Assembly (NCBI RefSeq): GCF_013111185.1
Contig: NZ_WVRE01000004.1
Location: forward strand, 124,001-188,000
Reading direction: 5' to 3'
Length of the DNA stretch: 64,000 bases
Source: Ruegeria sp. HKCCD7303
GTDB taxonomy: Bacteria; Pseudomonadota; Alphaproteobacteria; Rhodobacterales; Rhodobacteraceae
This document shows, one piece after another, positions 54,688 through 61,836 of the stretch. How positions within the stretch are numbered: position 1 is the stretch's first letter; the number at the start of each line of letters is the position of its first letter. A program made the translations under genes and the position numbers. Below the pieces are notes generated by a model. The model did no database searches, was not told where the DNA came from, and saw only the letters and a list, made by a program, of their open reading frames with translations.

Positions 54688-55256
54688 GGCGTTGCTGGCT
54701 GATAGGGTTTCAGCCGGGCCACCTGTTCCTGTCGCCGCTTCTCTAGCACCACGTCGCGCGGCACCCATTCGTAACGGGTGTCCTCGACCAGCGGAGACCA
54801 GAACAACACCCCGCCATAGCGCCACGGGTCCAGTACGACACCGTCATACAACGATTCCCCCTTGCGGCTGATGATCGCTGTGGAGTGGTCGATTCTCAGC
54901 GGATTATCGGCATTGGCTATGGCGCGATGCATCTCAAGCGTTTGGAAATTTTCCTGCTTCAGACGACGCTCAATGTCCTCGGCCCAGTGCCAGCAGAGCC
55001 CGCGTGGGCGCACGCCTTTGTTGACCTTTGCGTTGTGGATCAATGGCGGGTCAGTGATCTGGTATTCATCGACCAGCTGTGCGGTGTAGGCGTAGGCAAC
55101 CTGCGCCGCTCGTTGGGCTTCTTCGGGATCTATGTCAGGACCCAAACTTTGAATTTCAGTTGCCAGGCGTTGAACCTGGTCCCCGGTCGAGGGCGGTGGC
55201 GCAGAGCAGCCCGCGACGATGGCAAGCGTTGCCACAAGCATCAAAACTCGGATCAT
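54684..55256 (-). CDS. Lipoprotein with transglutaminase-like Cys-His-Asp pattern
   Basis: Protein of 190 residues with a lipoprotein signal (VAGC, Cys17). After a helical N-terminal part come Cys88 in RGLCWHW, His124 in IDHSTAI and Asp143 in VLDPWRYGG, an order and spacing that fit a papain/transglutaminase-type catalytic triad. This reading is mine and not a known family assignment. It would be an envelope-anchored enzyme or an inactive relative. It overlaps the CoA-binding gene by 4 bases at the 3' end. Confidence 0.7.
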   Translation of the reverse strand: MIRVLMLVATLAIVAGCSAPPPSTGDQVQRLATEIQSLGPDIDPEEAQRAAQVAYAYTAQLVDEYQITDPPLIHNAKVNKGVRPRGLCWHWAEDIERRLKQENFQTLEMHRAIANADNPLRIDHSTAIISRKGESLYDGVVLDPWRYGGVLFWSPLVEDTRYEWVPRDVVLEKRRQEQVARLKPYQPATP

Positions 55257-55324
55257 GTCGCGCCCTCGGCTGCCAATCTGACGTCCAAGTATAGCGGTCC
55301 AAACAGCGACGCGGAACCCAGGTG

Positions 55325-55642
55325 TTACCTCTTAGGGCGGGAAGCCTTTTCCGCGATACCGCTGACGCCCTGACGACGTGCCAGTTCGGTCAGGACATCA
55401 TCCAGTGCCACGTTCCGCGAGGCCAGCATGACCAGAAGGTGATACAGAACATCAGCCGCCTCAGAGGTCAGCCTGGTTTTGTCATCCTTGACGGCCTCGA
55501 TGATCGCCTCAACAGCTTCTTCGCCAAACTTCTCTGCACATTTCTCGGGACCTTTGGCCAGCAGCTTGGCTGTCCAACTGGAGTCCGGGTCTGCGTCTTT
55601 GCGGGCCTCAATCGTGAAGGCCAGATCGTGCAGGATGCTCAT
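55325..55642 (-). CDS. hisE: Phosphoribosyl-ATP pyrophosphatase HisE
   Basis: All-helical MazG-like pyrophosphatase of 105 residues catalysing step 2 of histidine synthesis (PR-ATP to PR-AMP). The metal-site [14 protein letters not shown] and [12 protein letters not shown] motifs are intact. It is a monofunctional HisE; HisI is elsewhere. The start overlaps the hisF stop (ATGA), so the two are coupled. Confidence 0.95.
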   Translation of the reverse strand: MSILHDLAFTIEARKDADPDSSWTAKLLAKGPEKCAEKFGEEAVEAIIEAVKDDKTRLTSEAADVLYHLLVMLASRNVALDDVLTELARRQGVSGIAEKASRPKR

Positions 55643-56400
55643 GTTAGCCTCATCGGAATGCCCGCAGCGGCCATGTGTTCCTTGGCTTCGCGGATGGTGT
55701 ATTCGCCGAAATGAAAGATCGAGGCCGCCAGCACGGCGCTTGCGCCGCCTTTGGTGACACCTTCCACCAGATGGTCCAGATTGCCGACACCTCCGCTGGC
55801 GATCACCGGTACATTCACCGCGTCGGAAATGGCGCGGGTCAGGGGCAAGTTGAACCCGGCTTTTGTGCCGTCACGATCCATCGAGGTCAGAAGGATTTCT
55901 CCGGCCCCTTTGGCAACAACTGTTTTGGCAAAATCGACCGCATCAATACCGGTAGGCTTTCGCCCACCATGGGTGAAAATTTCCCACTTTCCGGGGCTGA
56001 CGGACTTGGCGTCTATGGCGCAAACGATGCATTGACTGCCAAACTGGTCAGCCGATTCCGCGATCACGTTCGGGTTGGCGACGGCGGCCGAGTTGAAACT
56101 GACCTTGTCCGCCCCAGCCAGCAGCAGGGCGCGCACATCTTCCTTGGTGCGTACACCGCCACCCACTGTCAGTGGGACAAAGCACTGCTCAGCCGTGCGC
56201 TGCACCACATCAAACATCGTTCCGCGGTTTTCGTGGGTCGCATGGATGTCCAGAAAACATATCTCGTCAGCGCCGGCGGCGTCATAGGCCTTGGCCGATT
56301 CCACCGGGTCGCCCGCGTCGCGCAGGCCAACGAAATTCACGCCTTTGACCACGCGGCCATCGGCGACATCAAGACAGGGAATGATCCGGGTTTTCAGCAT
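55639..56400 (-). CDS. hisF: Imidazole glycerol phosphate synthase cyclase subunit HisF
   Basis: TIM-barrel enzyme of 253 residues. Asp11 in [12 protein letters not shown] and the second catalytic Asp in [11 protein letters not shown] are present, with the phosphate loops ([21 protein letters not shown]). It forms IGP and AICAR with HisH, whose gene is at 58228. It is followed without gap by hisE and separated from hisA by an opposite-strand gene. Confidence 0.96.
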   Translation of the reverse strand: MLKTRIIPCLDVADGRVVKGVNFVGLRDAGDPVESAKAYDAAGADEICFLDIHATHENRGTMFDVVQRTAEQCFVPLTVGGGVRTKEDVRALLLAGADKVSFNSAAVANPNVIAESADQFGSQCIVCAIDAKSVSPGKWEIFTHGGRKPTGIDAVDFAKTVVAKGAGEILLTSMDRDGTKAGFNLPLTRAISDAVNVPVIASGGVGNLDHLVEGVTKGGASAVLAASIFHFGEYTIREAKEHMAAAGIPMRLT

Positions 56401-56502
56401 CTGGGTGTCCTTCGTTGCCGGACCTTTACCGGCAAAGCACCGCTGATGCCAGACTTGTGATTGTGATCCATCGTGAAGCCATGGAAATTAGGGGTGAAAT
56501 TC

Positions 56503-56967
56503 ATGAAAAGGATTATCGAGATGAAACATCTTCTTCTGGCTTCAATTCTAACATTCGGGGGCGCTCTATCCGCCATGGCTGACGACATCATCAAAGTTCA
56601 AACAAGTAAATCCGTGGCTGAGGCGCTGGATGCGTTGGAAGCAGCAGTTGGCAATGCCGGGGCCACCGTGTTTGCGCGAATTGACCATGCGGCCGGAGCG
56701 GAAAAGGTCGGTACGCCCATTCCTGCCAATCAGGTGCTGATTTTCGGTAACCCTGCGCTGGGCACGCCAGCCATGCAGATCGACCCGCGTGCTGGGTTGT
56801 TCCTGCCGCTCAAGGTGCAAGCCTATGAGGACGCCAGCGGTCAGGTCTGGCTGGCCTATGAAGACCCCAAGGAAACGATGGATGAGCTGGATGAGGTCGA
56901 AAAGTCACCCGTCATCGAAAAGATGCGCGGCGCTTTGGCGAAACTGACTGCCGCTGCCGCGCAGTAG
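56503..56967 (+). CDS. Exported DUF302 protein
   Basis: Protein of about 154 residues with an N-terminal signal peptide (KHLLLASILTFGGALSAMA) and a DUF302 domain (KSVAEALDALEAAVGNAGATVFARIDHAAGA...PANQVLIFGNPALGTPAMQ). DUF302 proteins are small periplasmic or cytosolic alpha/beta proteins of unknown role. I favour the ATG at 56503, with GGGGTGAA upstream; 56521 is the alternative. It lies between hisA and hisF on the opposite strand. Confidence 0.85.
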   Translation: MKRIIEMKHLLLASILTFGGALSAMADDIIKVQTSKSVAEALDALEAAVGNAGATVFARIDHAAGAEKVGTPIPANQVLIFGNPALGTPAMQIDPRAGLFLPLKVQAYEDASGQVWLAYEDPKETMDELDEVEKSPVIEKMRGALAKLTAAAAQ

Positions 56968-56968
56968 C

Positions 56969-57688
56969 TCAGTTAAGGGCGCGAATGGCCTCGGCCAGGT
57001 CAATCGCGCCATCATACAGCGCCCGACCCGAGATCGCGCCGTCCAGTTCGACACCACAGTCGCGCAGGGCGATCAGGTCTTCCAAAGAGCTGACGCCACC
57101 CGACGCAATCACGGGGATAGAAACCGCCTGAGCGAGGGCTGCTGTCGCCTCGATGTTCGGGCCCTGCATCGCGCCATCACGGTTGATGTCAGTATAGATG
57201 ATTGCGGCCACGCCTGCGTCTTCGAAACTGCGGGCCAGATCGGTGACCTGCACGTCAGTCTCTTCGGCCCAGCCTTTAGTCGCCACCATACCGTTGCGCG
57301 CATCAATGCCCACAGCGACTTTGCCGGGAAAAGCTTTCGCCGCTTCGCGCACCAGATCAGGGTTTTCGACCGCAACTGTGCCCAAAATGACCCGCGCCAA
57401 ACCCTTGCCGATCCATGTTTCGATCGTGGCCATGTCGCGGATACCGCCACCCAACTGAGCGGGCACGTCGCAGGCTTTCAGTATCGCCTCGACCGGGGCG
57501 GCGTTAACCGGTTCACCCGCAAACGCGCCGTTCAGATCGACCAGATGAAGCCACTCGCATCCCGCCTCGACAAAGGCGCGGGCCTGTGCGGCAGGGTCTT
57601 CATTGAACACGGTGGCCTTGTCCATTTCACCGCGCAGCAGGCGTACGGCATTGCCGTCTTTGAGGTCGATGGCGGGGTAGAGGATCAT
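56969..57688 (-). CDS. hisA: Phosphoribosylformimino-AICAR ribotide isomerase HisA
   Basis: TIM-barrel isomerase of 239 residues, step 4 of histidine synthesis. The two catalytic Asp residues are in [12 protein letters not shown] (residue 8) and [13 protein letters not shown]; phosphate-binding GGGIRD and SGGVSS loops are seen. It lies one base from the convergent DUF302 gene, so the hisB-hisE transcript passes across the antisense of that gene. Confidence 0.96.
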   Translation of the reverse strand: MILYPAIDLKDGNAVRLLRGEMDKATVFNEDPAAQARAFVEAGCEWLHLVDLNGAFAGEPVNAAPVEAILKACDVPAQLGGGIRDMATIETWIGKGLARVILGTVAVENPDLVREAAKAFPGKVAVGIDARNGMVATKGWAEETDVQVTDLARSFEDAGVAAIIYTDINRDGAMQGPNIEATAALAQAVSIPVIASGGVSSLEDLIALRDCGVELDGAISGRALYDGAIDLAEAIRALN

Positions 57689-57822
57689 GTCGGGCGGCCC
57701 TATATCTTTGTTACACGCGCGGGATATCGCACAGGCAGGGCAGGGGATGCAACGCGACGCTGGGTCATTCTTGCCCGTCGGTCCTTGGCGGGTCAGACTG
57801 CCCTCAAAACAGGGAGAAAATC

Positions 57823-58224
57823 ATGAAGAAATTTACGTTTGCAGCGGGTTTGTCGCTTCTTGCGACCAGTGCTTTGGCAGCAGATCCTGTTGACGGGCTA
57901 TGGAAGACTGCGCCGGGTGACACGGGTGGTTACCTGCATGTCACGATTTCCGAATGCGGGAGCGCGATTTGCGGCACAATCGACAGCGCCTTTGATGCGG
58001 ATGGGAACCAGCAGCTGGAATACGAAAATCTGGGCAAACAGATCATCTGGGACATGGTGCCCGAAGGTAGCGGCAGCTATGACAGCGGCAAGATCTGGGC
58101 CCCGGACCGCGACAAGACCTACAATTCGAAAATGTCGCTGGACGGGCAGAACAAGCTGACCGTCAAGGGTTGTGTGGCGGGTGGTTTGATCTGTCGCGGC
58201 CAAACCTGGACGCGCGTCCAGTAA
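57823..58224 (+). CDS. Exported DUF2147 protein
   Basis: Protein of 133 residues with a signal peptide (KKFTFAAGLSLLATSALA) and a DUF2147 domain, recognised from DPVDGLWKT at the start of the mature part, the paired Cys (ISECGSAICGTI) and the later DPDRDKTYNSKMSL-like segment and GQTWTRV ending. DUF2147 proteins are periplasmic lipocalin-like small proteins of unknown role. It lies between hisH and hisA on the opposite strand. Confidence 0.87.
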   Translation: MKKFTFAAGLSLLATSALAADPVDGLWKTAPGDTGGYLHVTISECGSAICGTIDSAFDADGNQQLEYENLGKQIIWDMVPEGSGSYDSGKIWAPDRDKTYNSKMSLDGQNKLTVKGCVAGGLICRGQTWTRVQ

Positions 58225-58227
58225 CCC

Positions 58228-58866
58228 TCAGGGGTTCCAGGTCAGGAAGTTGCCCAGCATACGCAGCCCAACGTCCTGACTTTTCTCGGGGTGGAACTGC
58301 ATCCCAACCATCGTGTCGCGGCCAATCACGGCCGTGACCTCTTGCCCATAATCAACGTAAGCCAGCCGCTGTGCTGGGTCGCTCACACGAAAATGGTAGG
58401 AGTGGACGAAATACGTGTGATCACCGGATTTCACCCCATCGAACACTGGATGATCGCTTTCCAGGACCAGATCATTCCAGCCCATATGGGGGACTTTTAG
58501 GGCTGCATCCGAAGGCTCAATTCGGACAACATCACCTGCAACCCAGCCCAAACCATCGGTTTCGCTGTATTCATGGCCCTTGGTGGCCATCAGTTGCATC
58601 CCAACGCAGATGCCCAGAAACGGTCGTCCCTTTTGCTCGACTGCCTCGACCATCGCATCATAGATGCCTCTGTGTCCCCGCAGCTCGGCGGCACAGGCCG
58701 GAAAGGCCCCATCACCCGGCAACACCAAACGATCCGCACGCGCCACGACGTCTGCGTCCGAGGTCACAACAACCTCACCGGCATCCAATTCACGCGCCAT
58801 GCGCTGAAAAGCCTTCTCGGCCGAGTGCAGATTGCCCGACTCATAATCAATGATCGCAGTCAACAT
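58228..58866 (-). CDS. hisH: Imidazole glycerol phosphate synthase glutaminase subunit HisH
   Basis: Class I amidotransferase of 212 residues that supplies ammonia to HisF. The catalytic Cys87 lies in GICVGMQL, and His and Glu in FHPEKS. I chose the ATG at 58866 (MLTAIIDYESGNLHSAEKAF), the usual HisH N-terminus; the frame extends back to 58926. It follows hisB after 85 bases. Confidence 0.95.
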   Translation of the reverse strand: MLTAIIDYESGNLHSAEKAFQRMARELDAGEVVVTSDADVVARADRLVLPGDGAFPACAAELRGHRGIYDAMVEAVEQKGRPFLGICVGMQLMATKGHEYSETDGLGWVAGDVVRIEPSDAALKVPHMGWNDLVLESDHPVFDGVKSGDHTYFVHSYHFRVSDPAQRLAYVDYGQEVTAVIGRDTMVGMQFHPEKSQDVGLRMLGNFLTWNP

Positions 58867-58951
58867 GATACGGACCTGTTCTTCTTCTTGTTCCAAATAC
58901 GGCGGGGTGAATTGGCCAAAGGCCAAGAGGGGCGGCGCCCCTTACCACCGC

Positions 58952-59539
58952 CTACAAAGCACCCTTGGTCGATGGAATCGCATCCGCCTTGCGTGGATCG
59001 GTTTCGACTGCATCACGCAAAGCGCGCGCGACAGCTTTGAAAGCCGCCTCGGCAATGTGATGGCTGTTGAAGCCGTGCAACTGGTCGATGTGCAGGGTGA
59101 TGCCGCCATGTGTGCTGAGCGCCTGAAAAAACTCTCGCACAAGCTCTGTGTCGAACGTGCCGATCTTCTGCGTGGGCAAGTCTACATTCCAGATCAGGAA
59201 CGGACGGCCCGACAAGTCCAGCGCGCAGCGCACTTGTGCGTCGTCCATAGGCAGATGACATTCGCCATAACGGCGGATGCCTTTCTTATCGCCCAGAGCC
59301 TGCGTCAGTGCCTGACCCAGCGCGATGCCGGTATCTTCGACCGTGTGATGGTCGTCGATGTGATAATCACCCTTGGCACTGATCGTCATGTCGATCAGCG
59401 AGTGGCGCGCCAGCTGATCCAGCATGTGGTCAAAGAAGCCAACACCGGTCTGGTTGTCATAGGTGCCGGTGCCATCCAGATTGACCTGAACCGTGATCTC
59501 GGTCTCGGCGGTCTTGCGGCTGATCGAAGCGCTGCGCAT
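58952..59539 (-). CDS. hisB: Imidazoleglycerol-phosphate dehydratase HisB (monofunctional)
   Basis: Dehydratase of 195 residues, step 6 of histidine synthesis. The manganese-binding motifs [27 protein letters not shown] and [10 protein letters not shown] are complete. The phosphatase domain fused to HisB in E. coli is missing, as in most alphaproteobacteria. I chose ATG 59539 with AAAGGA upstream. First gene of the local his cluster. Confidence 0.95.
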   Translation of the reverse strand: MRSASISRKTAETEITVQVNLDGTGTYDNQTGVGFFDHMLDQLARHSLIDMTISAKGDYHIDDHHTVEDTGIALGQALTQALGDKKGIRRYGECHLPMDDAQVRCALDLSGRPFLIWNVDLPTQKIGTFDTELVREFFQALSTHGGITLHIDQLHGFNSHHIAEAAFKAVARALRDAVETDPRKADAIPSTKGAL

Positions 59540-59693
59540 GGGCGAATTCCTTTTGCTACAGGCGCGCTTATAGACGGGGTTGGGCTGCCTTATCCAGACC
59601 ATAGGTGGCATTCAGGCCAAACTGTTGCAGGGGATTGCACCCGGCTGTGCCCCGTGTCAGCTTGCAAGCAACACGAACCGATAGGGTCACACT

Positions 59694-59933
59694 ATGTCCA
59701 CCTGCGTTTTTATCCAGATCCGCTGCAAACCCGGCACCACTTATAAGGTGGCCGAAGAAATCGCCCTGCGCGAAATTCATTCCGAACTGTATTCCACCAG
59801 CGGCGAATATGACCTGCTTCTGAAGCTATATATCCCCGAGACCGAGGATGTGGGCCACTTCATCAACGAACACTTGCTAGTGATCCCTAACATCGAACGC
59901 TCGCTGACCACCATGACATTCAAGGCGTTCTAG
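59694..59933 (+). CDS. Solo Lrp/AsnC ligand-binding (RAM) domain protein
   Basis: Protein of 79 residues that consists only of the RAM domain of Lrp/AsnC regulators (VFIQIRCKPGTTYKVAEEIA..., GEYDLLLKLYIPE, NIERSLTTMTFKAF); the DNA-binding part is absent. Stand-alone RAM proteins form rings and may bind amino acids or associate with full-length Lrp proteins. It lies divergent from hisB, which may hint at amino acid sensing. Its stop shares CTAG with the convergent acetyltransferase gene. Confidence 0.88.
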   Translation: MSTCVFIQIRCKPGTTYKVAEEIALREIHSELYSTSGEYDLLLKLYIPETEDVGHFINEHLLVIPNIERSLTTMTFKAF

Positions 59934-60796
59934 CCCAGTTCGAACGTCGTCACGCCAAAGATTCGGTCCAGATCGATATCCGGCTGATGGCTGGAATACA
60001 TCCGGGCGGTTTCAAACACTTTGTCCAGTCCAAGCGCGTCGGCCAAAGCGAAGGCTGATGTGTTGGGCCGTGGCATGTCCACAAAAACCTCATGCTCGTT
60101 GTGGTCTTCGGGAATCGCCGTCAGCAGAGCTGCTAACAGAGCCCTTGCAATGTCGGTATTGTCTGCAAACAGCGGACCAACCTTGTATCCGGTGATGCAA
60201 GGGCGCAGCGTTGCGTAGCCTTGGATTCTGCCATTGTCGGAATAGACCTTTGATACGTGATTGTAAGCGCTGAGCCAGCTTTCAAGGAACAGATCGCGTG
60301 CAGCGGGAAACATGTCGCGGTCATAGGCTTTCAATTCATCTGACGCACTGCTCAGATCCGCTACGCAATCATTCGAAGATGTACCCAGCTTCGCCAGCAT
60401 CCGCGTTTTTGTTCCGGCAAATCGGTAGTTGTTATACGCGAAGGTAAAGCCGGATTTGCGATAATTTTCCTGCTGCTCGACAACGCCATCCAGACCCATG
60501 TTACGACTGCCGCAATGAGCAAGCGCATGTTGCGCTATCTCAAGCCCATGACCATGGTGCCGGAACTCGGGTTTAACGATGTAAAAGCCCAGAAACGCGA
60601 AATCGGCGTTGTAATTCACCGCCGAGACCGAGGAAATCATCTCTCCATCCAGAAATCCGCCCAGAAACCCGTCCGGGTCCGTTGGGCGAAAGCACTCGGC
60701 GTCGTGTACGCCGGGGTTCCATCCTTCGCGACCGGCCCAATCCACAGCGTGCTGGACTTCGGCAGCAGTGAGTGGGCGAATGATATAATCAGACAT
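59930..60796 (-). CDS. GNAT acetyltransferase with YitH-like C-terminal domain
   Basis: Protein of 288 residues with an N-terminal GNAT domain (about 1-135; YIIRPLTAAEVQHAVDWA, FYIVKPEFRHHGHGLEIAQ as acetyl-CoA loop) and a C-terminal second GNAT-like domain (about 155-280), the layout of YitH/Acetyltransf_18 proteins. Substrate unknown. I chose the ATG at 60796, with AGGA eight bases upstream; the open frame continues to 60922 only because it crosses the tRNA-Gly gene. Confidence 0.82.
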   Translation of the reverse strand: MSDYIIRPLTAAEVQHAVDWAGREGWNPGVHDAECFRPTDPDGFLGGFLDGEMISSVSAVNYNADFAFLGFYIVKPEFRHHGHGLEIAQHALAHCGSRNMGLDGVVEQQENYRKSGFTFAYNNYRFAGTKTRMLAKLGTSSNDCVADLSSASDELKAYDRDMFPAARDLFLESWLSAYNHVSKVYSDNGRIQGYATLRPCITGYKVGPLFADNTDIARALLAALLTAIPEDHNEHEVFVDMPRPNTSAFALADALGLDKVFETARMYSSHQPDIDLDRIFGVTTFELG

Positions 60797-60877
60797 CGGG
60801 TAATCCTGCATTGCGTAATGCGACCAGAATGGCGCAACGCGCTGCAAAGAACCAGCATGTTCGGATCGGTTGGTATC

Positions 60878-60952
60878 TGGAGCGGGCGAGGCGATTCGAA
60901 CGCCCGACCCTAACCTTGGCAAGGTTATGCTCTACCCCTGAGCTACGCCCGC
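60878..60952 (-). tRNA. tRNA-Gly (GCC), copy 1
   Basis: Minus-strand tRNA: acceptor GCGGGCG/CGCCCGC, D arm TAGCTCAGGGGTAGAGCA, anticodon loop with TTGCCAA (anticodon GCC), T arm GGGCGTTCGAATCGCC, encoded CCA. It is identical to the copy at 60986-61060 and separated from it by 33 bases. Confidence 0.96.
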
Positions 60953-60985
60953 ATCAGATACATATGTGGTCCAAAGACCTCTCAA

Positions 60986-61060
60986 TGGAGCGGGCGAGGC
61001 GATTCGAACGCCCGACCCTAACCTTGGCAAGGTTATGCTCTACCCCTGAGCTACGCCCGC
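60986..61060 (-). tRNA. tRNA-Gly (GCC), copy 2
   Basis: Same sequence and features as the neighbouring copy, including anticodon GCC and encoded CCA. As the upstream member on the minus strand it is probably transcribed first in a two-tRNA precursor. Confidence 0.96.
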
Positions 61061-61202
61061 GCCGTTGAGTGAGGAGGGATGTATAAATTCCCACGCGAGG
61101 CTGCAAGCGGAAAAACGCAAAAAAGAGGAAAAATCTTTCGACGGAAATCCGAGCCCAGCTCGTTGAAAATCTAGAGCGTGAAAAAATAAGAGGGGCTGAA
61201 GA

Positions 61203-61361
61203 ATGAAAATGGCACGTATAGCTGATATGAAAATGGCGCTGTTGGCCGCGCTGATCATATTGACCACGATGCTATGCGCACGGGTTGAGGACAAGGTGGT
61301 CGAGGTCGACCCAGTCCTGATGCGCGCGCCACTGGTCGAAACGCTGGTGTTGGCGGGATAA
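61203..61361 (+). CDS. Putative 52-residue membrane-anchored protein
   Basis: Frame of 53 codons with GAGGGG about eight bases before the ATG. The product has a basic start, one hydrophobic stretch (MALLAALIILTTMLCA) and a short acidic tail (RVEDKVVEVDPVLMRA). This fits a small single-helix membrane protein or an exported peptide. No family is recognised. Confidence 0.5.
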   Translation: MKMARIADMKMALLAALIILTTMLCARVEDKVVEVDPVLMRAPLVETLVLAG

Positions 61362-61374
61362 ACCCCGCCTACAG

Positions 61375-61758
61375 TCAGAGGGCCAGGACCAGATTCGCGA
61401 TCGCGGTTACCAATATTGCTGTGAACGTCAGCCCCATTCCAAGCTGTCGCAGAATGACGATCTGCGGCGTTCTGCCAAAACCGTATGCGTGCAACAGACG
61501 CCCGGCCAACAGCATCAGGCCCAACACGTGTAACGTCAGGCTACCTGCGCCTTGCAACTCTACCATTGCGATCAGCAAAAGGCCGATGGGTGCGTATTCG
61601 GCGCAATTGGAATGCGTGCGTATCGCCTTGATCATAAGTTTGCTGCCGCCATCGCCGACCGAAATTTTGTCGCTACGGCGCTGTAGAATCACTTTGACGC
61701 TGAGCGCTACGTACAGGATTGCGATCAGGGCCGCGTAGATCGGTGTGATTGCAAGCAT
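61375..61758 (-). CDS. MAPEG family membrane protein
   Basis: Protein of 127 residues with four helices and the MAPEG (membrane-associated eicosanoid/glutathione metabolism) pattern: the RRSDKISVGDGG loop after helix 1 and AIRTHSNCAEYAPIGLLL with the conserved Asn/Glu region. Bacterial members may be glutathione transferases, but the role is unknown. I chose the ATG at 61758, which starts helix 1 directly. It lies downstream of pyc after a terminator. Confidence 0.87.
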   Translation of the reverse strand: MLAITPIYAALIAILYVALSVKVILQRRSDKISVGDGGSKLMIKAIRTHSNCAEYAPIGLLLIAMVELQGAGSLTLHVLGLMLLAGRLLHAYGFGRTPQIVILRQLGMGLTFTAILVTAIANLVLAL

Positions 61759-61781
61759 GGTCTGTCTCCGTTCCAGCATTG

Positions 61782-61815
61782 AAAAGGGCCGCACGGTTTC
61801 CCGCACGGCCCTTTG
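61782..61815 (-). terminator. Terminator downstream of pyruvate carboxylase gene
   Basis: On the minus strand AAAGGGCCG pairs with CGGCCCTTT around a GC-rich loop, followed by TTTTC-type sequence. It lies 22 bases after the pyc stop and separates pyc from the MAPEG gene. Confidence 0.8.
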
Positions 61816-61836
61816 AACTTTAGCTGGTTCGACGGC

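Noticed and set aside
60797-60922. N-terminal extension of the acetyltransferase back to 60922
   Set aside because: The extra 42 residues are translated from the tRNA-Gly gene and its flank; the ATG at 60796 has a ribosome-binding site.
60878-61060. tRNA-Gly locus as an integration site
   Set aside because: No integrase, direct repeat of a tRNA end or foreign-looking genes are found on either side.
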